DNA of 64,000 nucleotides from Owenia fusiformis (taxonomy: Eukaryota; Annelida; Polychaeta; Sabellida; Oweniidae), in the NCBI GenBank assembly GCA_903813345.2, contig CAIIXF020000011.1:26902166-26966165 (forward strand), given 5' to 3'. The position numbers and the translations under genes are program-made. Under the pieces are notes generated by a model. It did no database searches, was not told the DNA's origin, and worked only from the letters and a program-made list of their open reading frames with translations. Positions 12,374 to 24,012 of the stretch are shown here, piece after piece; positions within the stretch are counted from its first letter, which is position 1, and each line of letters starts with the position of its first letter.

Positions 12374-13416
12374 TACAATAATCTCAATGATTTTCTCACC
12401 AATTATGCATTACTCAAATATCTATCAGTCCTAAATATCCGAAGACAAAATGTGCAAAACATATAAGCTAATATAGGTAACCGGAACCGACAATTTCATG
12501 TATATCACACATTCTGGTATAAGTTGAAATTGCATACACATTCCATGTATGTCTGAGGTGAAATCATACTTCGAAACTGAAGCCTACGTATCGTTGTAGC
12601 GTTCATGATTGGTGAACGATAGATGATATACTAGCGTAAATAATGATTGGTGAACAATAGATAGAATCAACTGATATAAACGACATATATATTTTGGCAG
12701 TATGATCCGAGAACTACAGTCGTAAATAAAAGATATACATGTATATATATCATATTGGGATACAGTAGCACCTAGGACAGATGGATATGATACGCAAAGT
12801 CGTGTAGATTTAATCTCAGAGTTATCGATGAAACGTGATACATGATATATATTGAAGAATCTGTGAACTTTATATATAACCATACTTAAACAATTATTGG
12901 TGTGATATCAGCAAATTATCACATATTGCTTTGACCACATATAGAATAAATTACTTACAGTTTTTTTATATATTATATCATATTGTACATATCTCATAAT
13001 TTGTCCATACGTAGGTACCTACCCAATTATTTTGAGTAAAAAATCATATAATAAAATTGCACTGTATATATTTTAACCTATTTTTTGTGGTTTTGAGTAG
13101 ATAATAAGAACCTTAAGACTTAAAACGTGACAATCGTTTGTAACTGAACGTCGATGATGATGCACCACGAGTATAAATTACAATTCGAAATTGTTGTTTG
13201 AATCAAACATCCATCTTAGGGGCCGATTCATTGATTTTTTATCATTTTTATTCTTGATAGGAGTTATCAAACATATAAAGGCAAAGTATGAAAATTATAA
13301 AAGCTTCTTCCTCATATATAACTCCCTACGTGATCATCAAAAGGCCTCACAAGTACAATATTTTAGAGTATATTTGCGATAAATTACATAACAGACAGAG
13401 TCTCAAACAGGAACCA
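12374..13416. other. Very AT-rich spacer, nothing recognised
   Basis: Only a short direct repeat, ATGATTGGTGAAC(G/A)ATAGAT, near 12606 and 12643 stands out. No gene was recognised. Confidence 0.45.
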
Positions 13417-13484
13417 CAAGGCATTAACATGACAAAATGTCACCACCTAGTTGCTCACATTATGAGTTCAAACTTAAGTCAGAT

Positions 13485-14130
13485 TTGAATTTCTGAGAAC
13501 TTGTAAAGTCAAATTTGAACTTCTGAAAAGATGTAGATGATTTTGAAAAAAAAATTTGGTCAATTTGAAGCAAGTTGAAAACATACCTTTTTGACCTTTT
13601 TTGACCTTGAGAAGGTCATTAAAGGTCAAATGTCAAATCTAAAGTCAGATTTGAATTTCTGAGAACATGTAGATGATTTTGAAAAAGAAAATTAGTCAAT
13701 TTGAAGCAAGTTGAAAAAAGACCCTTTTGACCTTTTTTGACCTTGAGAAGGTCGTTGAAGGTCAAATGTCAAATCTTAAGTCAGATTTGAATTTCTGAGA
13801 ACACGTAGATGATTTTGAAAAAAAAATTTAGTCAATTCGAAGCAAGTTGAAAACAGACCTTTTTGGCCTTTTTTGACCTTGAGAAGGTCATTGAAGGTCA
13901 AATGTCAAATCTAAAGTCAGATTTGAAGGTCAAATGTCAAATCTAAAGTCAGATTTGAATTCTGAGAACATGTAGATGATTTTGAAAAAAAATTTAGTCA
14001 ATGTGAAGCAAGTTGTAAAAAGACCTTTTTGACCTTGAGAAGGTCATTGAAGGTCAAATGTCAAATCTAAAGTCAGATTTGAACTTCTGAGAACATGTAG
14101 ATGATTTAGAAAAAAATTGAAGTCAGTCTA
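13485..14130 (+). repeat. Minisatellite of about 140-bp units
   Basis: Roughly five units repeat the order GAATTTCTGAGAAC, GTAGATGATTTTGAAAAA, AGTCAATTTGAAGCAAGTTG, TTTTGACCTTGAGAAGGTCA and AAGTCAGATTTGAA. One partial unit near 13926 is an internal duplication. Each unit contains the near-palindrome TGACCTTGAGAAGGTCA. Confidence 0.85.
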
Positions 14131-14173
14131 AACAGTATTTGTTAAGTTATAGGAAGTTGTAAGAAATTGTTAC

Positions 14174-14250
14174 AGACGCCGGACGCCAACCGCCGGATGC
14201 CAACCGCCGGACGCCAACCACCAACCGCCGGACGCCAACCGCCGTCGCAA
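14174..14250 (+). repeat. GC-rich CGCCGGACGCCAAC minisatellite
   Basis: About five tandem copies of a 14-bp unit with small changes form the only GC-rich block in the region. A vestige (ACGCTGAACGCCGACCCC) is present at the same place in the short relative at 28504-28638, so the seed of the array is part of the family. Confidence 0.8.
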
Positions 14251-14299
14251 AAAAAACGGAGACCATAACAATATGTCACCACTTTTGGTGGTGACATAA

Positions 14300-14662
14300 T
14301 TATGACAAAGTTGGCTTGTGGTAATGATAAAACGCTTTCCTCTGATCAAACAATTGCAGACTCATATAATCAATCAGTCGTCTTGCAGTATCATCAGGTT
14401 GTTCTGTCTCGATATTATGTATTGGCACTCGACTCCGTCTCGTGTCAATACAGAATTTCTCGAGCAGAATATATCCTGTATTGCTCTTCAAATCTTTCAA
14501 TAACGTTTTTACCATGTGATCTTAGGCCAATACATTTTACAGAAGAGACAATCCCTAAGAAACATTTTGTATTCTTTATATTGCTACTGAGATTGTCCCC
14601 TCCGTACCAATATTTTCTGTATTGCTACAGAGATGATCAATGGGGACAATCTCTGTAGCGAT
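14300..14662. other. Spacer with one hairpin
   Basis: GAGATTGTCCCC (about 14590) pairs with GGGGACAATCTC (about 14641). Overlapping open frames of up to 118 codons on both strands (14300-14658) show no domain and are not called as genes. Confidence 0.4.
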
Positions 14663-14879
14663 ACTATAAGTTATTCAATGATTCGAGTGAAATGCAGAAA
14701 ATATTCTTCCCGAGAAGGTCGTATTTCACGATGCGCTAGCAGAGTGAAATACAGACGTTCAAGGGAAGAATATTTTCTGTATTTCACGAGAAATCATTGA
14801 ATAACGTTTTTATTCCACGATTACTCCGATAAAACTCCCCTAAATCAAGTCCATTTCCTTGTCTCGGGACCGGAGAAAC

Positions 14880-15055
14880 AGATCAACCTTCTCACCTCAA
14901 AAATATTTTACATCGATATTCCTTCAAAATCTTTTCGGCCTTGTTGTTTTGCTTTTATTGTATTATACGACACGTTTGATTTTCTTCATCATTTTTCTTC
15001 AATTTCATCAGCTGGAACAGTGTAACGAAACGTTTTTTCGACTTTTGTCTGCCAT
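14880..15055 (-). pseudogene. Decayed N-terminal coding exon, possibly Crypton/DUF3504-like
   Basis: From the ATG at 15053-15055 the frame reads MADKSRKN; then, after frame changes, segments resembling RF-TL and ADEIEEK appear. The inverted copy at 49436 has the same start (MADESRKN) and keeps ADEIEEKRKK before its own breaks. Proteins of the Crypton-derived, DUF3504-containing group in marine invertebrates often begin with a similar motif (acidic start, RFA-L, then an EE-rich helix), so I infer kinship, weakly. The reading frame is broken in both copies and no recombinase domain follows. A host promoter and first exon captured by a transposon would also fit. Confidence 0.4.
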
Positions 15056-15286
15056 ATTGGATTTTTACTAGTTCATGAAAACAATGTGCATGCTTCATAC
15101 TGATTTTTAAATAATTACAGATTAGTGTTTTTTATCCTAAAATAATAAATTGTGGTGATCACCGTATCATTTCCTGATATTCAAATCAGATATTTCTAGC
15201 AAAATGCAAATATTAGCATGCGTTGGTGTAAACAGATCGCCATTGATATTTTCAGTAATAGTCATATCCTGGATGGAAATCAGGGG

Positions 15287-15322
15287 CGTTGGATACTGGA
15301 CCGTATCCCAACGCTGACGTCA
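15287..15322. promoter_or_regulatory. Hairpin followed by a perfect CRE-like site
   Basis: GCGTTGGATAC pairs with GTATCCCAACGC (15287-15314) and the octamer TGACGTCA follows at 15315-15322. In copy B the hairpin is perfect (49165-49194), while the octamer has one change. CCAAT-box motifs lie close by (CCAATCAGATTG near 15391). The position upstream of the decayed ATG suggests a promoter; this is inferred from motif content only. Confidence 0.4.
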
Positions 15323-15430
15323 TTTTCACTCTGTATTCAATGCTAAGTGGAAAGTGCGTATAAATACAGGATTTATTTAAGTCACATGGACCAATCAGAT
15401 TGCAGGGATCTCACCATCATGGAATAAAGA

Positions 15431-18400
15431 TTGGTACAGCACAAGCACTGACCAATCATGGGGCTTTATTTTACAGATCATACGATAATATACTTTATTG
15501 ATATGCAAGTACCAATTAAATTAGGTAATGAAGGAAGATTACAACATCTAGGAGCACGACAAGCTGTAATAAAAAATATGTCAAACAATGGTCTAACGCG
15601 CAGAAAAAACATTGTCCGACACCCCTCTCTAACCATTTAGTAATCCTTCTCCCAGCCCAAAACCATTATCTAGAGTATGTCACATATCATTGAGACTGAA
15701 GCTATCACAATATATTTTGAAAATTGGACAAAATACAAATATTTCAATTACCCTCGTTTTTATGTGTCGCCAGCAATGCATGCGTACAAGACATTCCATC
15801 TCAAATGATAGAAAACAATGACATATTTTCATATTCATGCTAATTCATCAAGGAGGACGACAATTTTATTGTCCAGGTAAAGATATAAAGGCGACCATTC
15901 GTTATATTATGGCTAGTTATTTCTCACGATTTTATGAAACTGGTTGATTATTAGGATTTTCATTTTTATTTCTATATTATAAATATATGACACGTGGGTA
16001 TATTACAATATAAGCTTGGGATGGTTGTTTCGGACTATGACGATTTTTCTTATCTTGTGCTACAGCTTGAATATTTCTTGTACTTATATTTGATTTACAT
16101 CGTTGACGGGTCTAGATGTAATGCCACATTATTTACGGATAATAGCGTGTTCGTGAGATAAATCCTAACAATGTGAAAATACGAAGATCCTCTCAAGCTC
16201 GGATTAACGATTCAACAGTTCACAAAATCCCGAACATTATACGATCAGCAAATTAAAAAGGCTACAACTCATTTTTATATTCCATCAATTAGTATCAGTT
16301 ATTTGTGGAAATTCTTAAAAATTCTTAAAACCCCTTTTCACATTCTTAGTACCTACACGTTTCCTACTTAAAAATGTTCTTATTAAATTATGTCTTTCGT
16401 TATTCACCTCACGTTTTTGTATATCCGTATATTAACAGTCCAAGGCACTCAATCACTTTATACTGATTACAAAACTGCACATGTTCACGGTGTTATAGCA
16501 TGACGGCTACTACACCTCTGAAAACGAGATTAGACGACTACAATCACTGATTTATCCAATAAAATGGCCGCGATGGAACAGAAAACTAAGGTTGGTGCAG
16601 TATTTTCTTCTACTGTGTATCAATGAAAGAATGAACGATTTTTGTAGACATCGCATTCGGTGATGCATTTAGTAATGTATATTTTGAACGTATTCTTTGC
16701 AAATTGATGCCCGGGGATAACATGAAATAAGCGAAAAACTGTTGAGTTTGAAATTCAAAACTACACAAAATTTAGTAATTTGTTTATTTTTGTCGTTAGG
16801 GCATGGTCTACATTGCCTAACGACCTCGGGGTATATAGATGTAACATACATACGATCATAAAAAGCCAATTTAGCATTGGAAACCACTTAATATGTTCTA
16901 CTTAAGCCATAATATTGTATTTTTAATTTGCGGTTACGCCAAAAATTGATTGACGGTTATGCGAACCTTGTTCAAATATGTATCCCAGATTCACTGTTAT
17001 TAATTTTGTCATATTCATCAGAACTTGATGCCAATTCTTCTTTTGCCTCTAATATTGCTATCTTTTTGACTTAAATTGGTTTCATTAATAAAGCAAGACA
17101 CACTTTTTTCCTTGCCCTATAGAGGCTCAAACAATAGCGTCTCTTGCGAGTCCTGAAAACAAATATAAGTAATTCAATATTCCATTTCTTACCCATTATA
17201 ACAATTACATGGAAAGAGGCTATCAGAACTAGCAGCCTTAACCTGAAAGATGTACATGCATGCACGTAACCGTCCGCCAAATATCTAATGTACATCTAAT
17301 ACAATACGTTACCGTCCATAGAATTCATACGTAGTCGTCTAACGACATTGCGTTTGAAACCTTGTTATTTACAATATGACCACGTTCCTGTTCTGGATTT
17401 GTCATTTTATGGCTTGTTTATACACAGTTTACTTACTGTTAATAGTTTGAGTGGCTCTGAGGCACATATACTGAGAAATCACGAGAATGGACTGAAAAAT
17501 ATGCACTTGGACATCTCAGTCGGTAAGTTTTCAGCTTATATTCCGCTTCTAGTAAACCACCTGGCAGATTCGACCCAGTCTTTATAACCATCCATATATA
17601 GGTCACCGAGTGGAACTAGTTAAAAAGGAAATCTTATCTGTGAATCTTGCCTAAAGGCGAGAAAGAGGACATGCTGTCTTTCCCATCCGTCATTTTTTGT
17701 TATCGTTACCGCAAAATTTTGCAAATCGCCTTGTCGTAACCGTCATGCTATAACACCGTAGTGTTACTAGCTGGTGATGTAATATGTTGCTGATTTGTAG
17801 ACCTTTTTGGAATCACCTAGACCCGCAATTTTTGCATTATACTTTCGAAAAAGCACACATTTTAAATTCTGTCGAAGTCCATGTGAATACACGTCCGTTT
17901 ATCCCTCCCTCGTCATATTTCCTGCAGCGAAACAATTTAAAAAAAAATTTACGCTTCCCTTGAGCGTTTTGATTTTACCTTAAACACTTAAACCTTTCCA
18001 GTCAAACTCCTTATTTTATGTTCTGTCACGTAATTTTTCAGTTTTAAAAGTGAAATAAAGAAACTGGCCACCTGGTCCTTTAAAGAACCCATTAGAAGGT
18101 CAAATACTTAATAGATGGTAGTGGACGGTAATTCTGAAAAACGACCGGCTTATGTCATTTTTGTTGGTCACTTGTGTAATCAGACTGCTGTTCAGAATGC
18201 TTATCAAGAGGAGGGAAACCCCCAGAGCTTAAATGGCGATGACAGACATAATTATTACGTCTCTTGCGTACCACCTTCGTTTGCGCAAATTCTCACCAGT
18301 TAGTTTTTGAATATAACCCGTCGTTGTGATCTTTTAATCGATGTTAGCATATTCCTTACACGTTTCTTTATCTTGATGTGAAATAACAAGCTATGATATT

Positions 18401-18878
18401 GGTTAACACGCCAAAAATTAAGATTATTTTACTTGAAGCGTTATTAGAACATTTTGAATCCACCATTTTCATTTGTCAATTTGGACCAGTCAGGACGGTG
18501 GGTCATCTCAATACAGATTTATATTATAGGCGTACGTCATCTTTGAACCCTAGGGTTTCTCCCCCTCTTCTCTACTCCCTACAATAGGGAATGTGCATTT
18601 GTTCCAAAAATTTATTACATCCGGGTGTAAACAAAACGCGTATACAACAAACATCTTTATTTGCAGATTTTGGATTGTCTCCGTCACAGATAAATCAGTG
18701 TATTACAAAGGTAAGCTAGGCCTTTACCCACGATTATTTTCTGCTACCATATTATCTTACATTGTATGTTAGATAAAATGTATGTGGACCCTTTAAAAGC
18801 AATATCTAATGTATTGTGGATAAAATAATTAGATAAAAATGTCATGTTTAACTTATTACTTTATCTTATCAATTCATT
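15431..18878. other. Long AT-rich spacer, no gene recognised
   Basis: The only structure noted is a 23-bp inverted pair built on CGGTGTTATAGCATGACGG, at about 16489-16511 and 17730-17753. A splice-donor-like TCGGTAAG near 17520 and several small open frames (60-79 codons) could not be joined into a credible gene. Confidence 0.4.
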
Positions 18879-18898
18879 AACACAGCAAAAAATGTGAA

Positions 18899-19390
18899 TC
18901 AAACCACTGAATCCTGGAGTCAGGATTCATACAGGATTCATATGCACATATGAATCCTGTATGAATCCTGCCTCCAGGATTCATACAGGATTCGCTGTTT
19001 AAATAGTTTACAAATGAATCCTGCCTTCAGGAATCATACAGGATTCATATGCAATATAGTTTACAAATGAATCCAGCCTTCAGGATTCGTACAGGATTCA
19101 TATAGAAGGTAGTTTGCAAATGAATCCTGCCTTCAGGAATCATACAGGATTCATATGCAATATAGTTTACAAATGAATCCAGCCTTCAGGATTCGTACAG
19201 GATTCATATAGAAGGTAGTTTGCAAATGAATCCTGCCTTCAGGAATCATACAGGATTCATATGCAATATAGTTTACAAATGAATCCAGCCTCCAGGAATC
19301 ATACAGGATTCATATGCAATATAGTTTACAAATGAATCCTGCCTTCCTGAAGGCAGGATTCATTTGCAAACTACCTTCTATATGAATCCT
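18899..19390 (+). repeat. Tandem array of alternating 53-bp units, left
   Basis: Two related 53-bp monomers alternate (one with AATATAGTTTACAAAT, one with AAGGTAGTTTGCAAAT), giving a 106-bp higher-order period. Every unit holds AATCCTG/CAGGATT inverted pairs. The last unit (about 19336-19390) is flipped relative to the rest. Confidence 0.9.
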
Positions 19391-19394
19391 TACA

Positions 19395-19820
19395 TCGTAC
19401 GTATCTGGATTTCGTTCATAATTGATTAATCTGTTAATGCGTTCCTCTAAGTAAATGAAACAATCATCACATCGTGTTTATAAGTGTAATTCAAGGGCGT
19501 ATAATCTAACATGTCTAATGCTACTCATTTCATGGTATTACTTTCCGATCATTTGATAAAATAGAATACAATCAACATGTGGAAATCACGGATGACGGGA
19601 AAAACAATATTGTATAAATAGAATATATTTTAATAAGAGATTCGTAATGTAAGAGATTCGATATTTAACAGATATTTAGAATGAATTGCGACATTATATT
19701 CCAAATTCATGAATAAACTGTACGTATCTGGATTTCGTTCATAATTGTTTAATGGTTCCTCATAGATAGTAATAAAGTCATCACATCGTGTTCATTAGTG
19801 TTAATTCGAGGTTGGATAAT
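19395..19820 (+). repeat. Two direct copies of a 100-bp segment
   Basis: GTACGTATCTGGATTTCG, ATCATTGATT-like spacing and CATCACATCGTGTT occur at about 19398-19475 and again at 19719-19790, a period of about 320 bp. No match was seen in the right arm. Confidence 0.6.
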
Positions 19821-20749
19821 GTTTTTATAATATGATGTTATAATTTTACATTTTATTTGTGTGTCTGAGTGAGGCTAAATTGAAAGTAAAACCTGTATAA
19901 TCAGACGGGCAAATCACGATGAGGACAAATAATTATTTAAATTAGTAAGATAAGTCTGTACATGTAGATTGTTCGTTGAAGTTGGACCGTCGGTGACTTT
20001 TATTCCTAGATTTCGTATCCCTCTCAAACAAATAAGTCAAAGCCAAATATAGTTGAACTGTTTTCGGGATTATTATTCATTTGTTGTAATACAGATTGAC
20101 TTATAGACTGATATTGTAATGGGTTGTGCTTGGGATTCACAGAATTATTCTATGATAGTCTCAGGATATATTGAAATGCGGATGTTTACATTAAAGATCT
20201 TGCTTTCAAACAAAAATATTGAAGTACTAAGATCGGATATTAGCGTACCCCAGTGGAAAAGAATCAAAAGATATTCCAATTTAACGCACTGCACAATAAT
20301 TTGTCATTTTGGAAATTCGTCAATATGACCTTACCATTTTGAAACAAGCGCTACCCCCCCCCAGAACTAGCCTTCCCGGTAAAGCCAATACGACAGATAT
20401 CTAAGGAAAGTTTCATTTTTATTCTTGATTTCTCTGACTCGGAATAGTTGAAATGATAAACATAAATTGCAATTATTATTACTTTGCTCTTTCATTTTGC
20501 TCAGTCATGATCAACGCCTTCCTTAAATTTTCTGTCAGATCATCGATCCCAGACTTCAGCAAATATTCCAATCATATTTTGCGTTTTATCGTCTTTCCCA
20601 AAAGCTATACGAATATGGTACTACAACTACTTAATGACAGTGGTTTATCGTTATTTTTGCAAATATGGATGTTTACACTGCTTGAATCTTATTCTAGGAA
20701 GTTTTATAGAGACGGGACTTCCTTTTCACAATGCAATTATATCTGTTTT

Positions 20750-20966
20750 GTAGGTTCCCGTGGGTAAGATACACACAAGAACAATACGGCCCATCCAAAA
20801 GGGACAGATCCGTCAGTGGCGTTCTTCAAATTATAGCCCGTGGAGATATAGTTTATGAATCTTGCCTCAAGTGACGTGTTAAATCCCATATTGGGTTTGA
20901 GAAAGGGCCCGTATACACAGCCCGATACACAGTTGCTCGATACAAGTGCAAACTATAAAATAACCA
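20750..20966 (+). pseudogene. Decayed copy of an exon-like segment (left arm)
   Basis: This is the inverted homologue of 28272-28423. TCTGTTTTGTAG precedes it where the right arm has a CAG acceptor. The frame around TTTATGAATCTTGCCTCAAGT still reads FMNLASS against FMHLASS in the right arm. Stops, an insertion of about 30 bp and frame changes break it. The function of the ancestral protein is not recognised. Confidence 0.4.
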
Positions 20967-21693
20967 TAATATAACAATTATAGATAAATGTTTGGCATGC
21001 ATTGTTTCTGTTTAATTGTTAAATTATTTGATAACTTATAATAAGCAGATAAGTTGCTTTTCAGGTATTAAGCGGCGATTAAGGACTGAAAACCAGCGTC
21101 ACACATTTCTTCGGATATTCCTCCATAAGCAGATATACCTGTTTGCATGTTTTAATTTTGATTTGATTTGATTGTTTGAATTAGATAAAGTCTTTAAAAT
21201 GTTACTAGTGTTTGGGGGGGGGGCTGAGATTTCATGTAGGAATTAAAATTAGAATAAGATTTAAATACGATCTGTTTTGTTTGCATCGTTGTATAACGTT
21301 GATAAAACACAAAGGGCAGCATTGGAATTACAAAATTGTGCGATTCCCTACCTCCCAAAATTATTCAAAATTATATTTCTGTCATTCTGATTTCCGTGTC
21401 GGGACATTCTGATCTATTAGAGTCTCACTTTATCTAACGCTTTGGTATTCCAAAGGATTGTACTTGCCCGGGAGTACTTGCTGTATATCACGTCGGGAGA
21501 TTAAACCTCCTGGATTAAACCAGTGAATGTTCCGATCGTCGTAACATTCGATACACCGAGAGATTTCCCAGATTCATACATGCATACTGTATATTCAGCA
21601 GGAATTTTACATACTTTATCATTCCCTTCTTAATATATCGTATAATATTTGTATTCTGTTTCACAGATTCCCCTTGAAATACAAGGTAGACTA

Positions 21694-21840
21694 GATGCGA
21701 GTAGAAATAATTTTGATTTACGTCATTAAATATTCAAAATTCAGTCAAAGTGATGTCATAATTTGAAATCTACATGAAAAAGTACATCTAGAAATACGGT
21801 TTCGAAAATTGTTTATCAAATTTGAAAATTACGACAACAC
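21694..21840 (+). repeat. Dispersed repeat, partial copy of the 11372-12373 element centre
   Basis: From AGATGCGAGTAGAAATAAT onward this matches 11667-11790 closely (shared TTGATTTACGTCATTAAA and GAAATCTACATG blocks). It lies in the centre of the 11.4-kb element without the CAGGGTGG ends. Confidence 0.7.
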
Positions 21841-23044
21841 GGGCAATATATGGCAGGTTAAATGATTCGTCAAGATTATAACACGCCGGTCTTTATGTTA
21901 CAGTTGATGAAAGTACAATGTCAAAATCTCATGATGATTTCTTCCGACCTGTGTTTACTGACAAGAGAGGGGTGCGCAGTTGTTGAAGCGAGTATAAACT
22001 AAGAAAAATCCAAAGTCCGATAATTAATTAATTGGCATGGATCTGCTAATTGTTTTCGTTATTGTTACTTGTTCTATCTAGACGGTTTTATCTGCATCGA
22101 TATGGCTGATTATAAGGCATGAACATTTTTCCCAGTTGTGTTAATTGTTATTCTTTAATAAGCGGATTTATATGTTTGAAATATTTATTATCCATTTTTC
22201 ATTTTGATATACTTTTCAAAGGACTTTTTGTTCTATCTATGTGTTTTGTCTATACTAATCTTTAACAGGAGTTAGCTTATTCCATATAGCCTACAATTGA
22301 TTTTAATTCATAAAGTTTGCTGATAATTGACTTAAGTATGGTAAAGCTCTCGAAGAGAGCATGTGCATGATCGCCAATAAAATTGCATTCTTTGTTTTGT
22401 TTTGACAGTTAGTTTAGAACTTTAGCCACGCGAAGTATACACGCAAACGCTTGTGTACTTTTGAAACATTAACTTGCAAGGCTCAAAGTCATTTCCATCT
22501 CCTCCGGTGTTATTTCTGTGGTAGAGGTTTTTCAAAAATAATTTAAAACTTTTGAGACCTTTGGGGTATAGGATATACGATCAAATCACATGTCCTTCTA
22601 TTTTTAGTTTTTTTCCTGAGGGATAAGAAAATAAAAATCAAACATAGAGAGGCAAAGACGTAAAAATGTGGGGAAGTTATTTAATTTATGCTTTTCTATG
22701 AATATAATTGCGACCTCCATGACATTTGACAAAGTCAGACCCCTAGTCAGAGAAGGGGGTGGGGGGGGGGGTTCAAGAACGCCTTTCTCCAAAATTTATT
22801 TAAAATCGTGCAGTTTTTCATCATTCTGAGCTTTTTTTTAAACTTAAGTGATGACCAATTTTGTTTAATGTGAACCCCCTGCCCCCATCACTCTGGAAGT
22901 GATCATGATACACTCAATCCACAAGGTGGGTCTAAAGATGAAAACCTAGACGATCTCTGTAATCAAAGGCTAAGATGATATTTTCTATAATCTTAAAACC
23001 CGCTGAAGGTAGTACACAATAGACCAAACAGTTGATTATTTTTC
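21841..23044. other. AT-rich spacer, nothing recognised
   Basis: One G-run occurs near 22758-22770 and a C-run near 22877. No coding region was recognised. Confidence 0.45.
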
Positions 23045-23169
23045 ACGAATCTACAGCTACAGGGGGTCTGCGAGGATTGCAATCAGGAAACAAAAGCAAA
23101 TCTTTTGTTTAGTGAGTGCAATCACAGTGGACCCCCTGCAACTGTGGATTCTTAAAAAAAGAATCCACA
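23045..23169. mobile_element. 120-bp foldback with CAGGGGGTC arms
   Basis: About 49 bp on the left (AATCTACAGCTACAGGGGGT and onward) pairs with the right arm ending ACCCCCTGCAACTGTGGATT. A second hairpin follows at once (TGTGGATTCTT with AAGAATCCACA, 23143-23169). It is a miniature element or an RNA-level hairpin; no target duplication was resolved. Confidence 0.6.
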
Positions 23170-23432
23170 CTTTACGCCAACAACTGTATGCTGAAAGGGG
23201 CAAATATGTTTTCTCTAACTTAAAACCCATACACTGTCACCTATGCAAGCTAAACGGTAATCTTTAGTAACCTACACGCTTTAGTTATAGCCAATTTTCA
23301 GTTGATTTTATTTTCAGTTGACCTTGCATAGCTAAAACAAAGAATACATATTTAGCAAAAAATCCATCTGGCAATTTTACTTTCAGAATGTGCACTCTTG
23401 ATTCTTCGAGCAACAGTCAAAGAAAACAGTTA

Positions 23433-23766
23433 TATTCATACCTTTTTCTGCCTTTCTTGTCGATATCCATATCAGATACAGGTTTTCCAAATCTAGTGTT
23501 AGAATCGGAGGAATATCCAGGCTCTGATATGTCGGATGTTTCGACACTGTACCGTAAATCCAATGTGCCAATTTCACTACTATCTATTTCATCTTTATTT
23601 ACTCCTCCTAGACTATATCCTATTTAGTCTGAATTATATTCAGACTGACTTCTAGTCAGTCTGTTGGATACATACTATTACTCCTCCTATAAGTTCCCCA
23701 AGAAAGTTTTCAACATCTTCATCCGTGTCGATATCTGTAATTCCTTGAAGGTATCCTGAGTCAAGT
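23433..23766 (-). pseudogene. Acidic coding exon fragment, interrupted, identity unknown
   Basis: On the minus strand the frame reads SGYLQGITDIDTDEDVENFL and continues GELIGGV. After a short insertion it resumes NKDEIDSSEIGTLDL and runs to GKPVSDMDIDKKGRKR, where AAAAAGGTATGA forms a good splice donor (junction at 23433/23432). It is rich in Asp, Glu and Ser. Taking out the 79 bp at 23611-23689 (insert plus one direct-repeat copy) rejoins the frame. Acidic N-terminal tails occur in several transposases, including piggyBac types, and in many nuclear proteins; I do not assign a family. A stop lies directly upstream, so an acceptor or start was not found. Confidence 0.4.
23599..23689. mobile_element. 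Miniature insertion with 12-bp direct repeats
   Basis: TTACTCCTCCTA at 23599-23610 is repeated exactly at 23678-23689. The 67 bp between hold the inverted words AGTCTGA/TCAGACT. The insertion breaks the acidic reading frame around it, which is what an insertion with target duplication would do. A chance direct repeat is the alternative. Confidence 0.55.
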
Positions 23767-24012
23767 TATCCATCCTTTCGTATTCCATGCTTCTTCTCGA
23801 ATGTTAAACTAACTATACTGAACATAGCGTTGACACCACGTGCAATACATACAAATCCAATACTAATCACCATTGCCCATTCAAATGATCACGGGTCAGT
23901 GCACTCACTTCGATTACTATAGTTCATTGAAAATTAGCTATTACTAGAGCGTGTAGGTTACTTAAGATTACCGTTTAGCTTGCATAGGTGACCGTGTATG
24001 GGTTTTAAGTCA

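Larger units (their letters stand above)
13417..14299. mobile_element. ATGTCACCACC miniature element with internal tandem repeats
   Basis: The left end carries AATGTCACCACC (13437) and the right end GGTGGTGACATAA (to 14299). A short 135-bp relative at 28504-28638 has the same two ends, and a decayed partial copy sits at 4157. The extra length here comes from two internal minisatellites (13485-14130 and 14174-14250). The ends belong to a nonautonomous family; the superfamily is unknown. Confidence 0.7.
14663..15430 (-). mobile_element. Nonautonomous element carrying a coding start, copy A
   Basis: The segment matches 49045-49785 in reverse orientation over about 750 bp. The shared parts are the palindromic end (TTATTCAATGATTCGAG), a gene-like start with an ATG, a promoter-like stretch and a far end at GGAATAAAG. 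The palindromic end module alone recurs at 57575-57738. Read on the minus strand, it has a hairpin and a CRE-like site about 260 bp before the ATG. Confidence 0.7.
18879..21305 (+). repeat. Left arm of the 11.4-kb element
   Basis: The arm has the terminal array, an internally duplicated AT-rich stretch (19395-19820), and the part most clearly alike to the right arm from about 20690. Landmarks there are GACGGGACTTCC, TCTGTTTTGTAGG, CTTGCCTCAAGT, TTTGGCATGCATT and GTTTGCATGTTTTAA. Empty positions correspond to both miniature insertions in the right arm. Confidence 0.65.

Noticed and set aside
14300-14658. 118-codon frame on the plus strand
   Set aside because: Equally long frames overlap it on other frames and the other strand; no motif or transcript signal supports it.
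16489-17753. Inverted 23-bp pair as the ends of a 1.26-kb transposon
   Set aside because: The match does not extend beyond the short word and no target duplication is visible.
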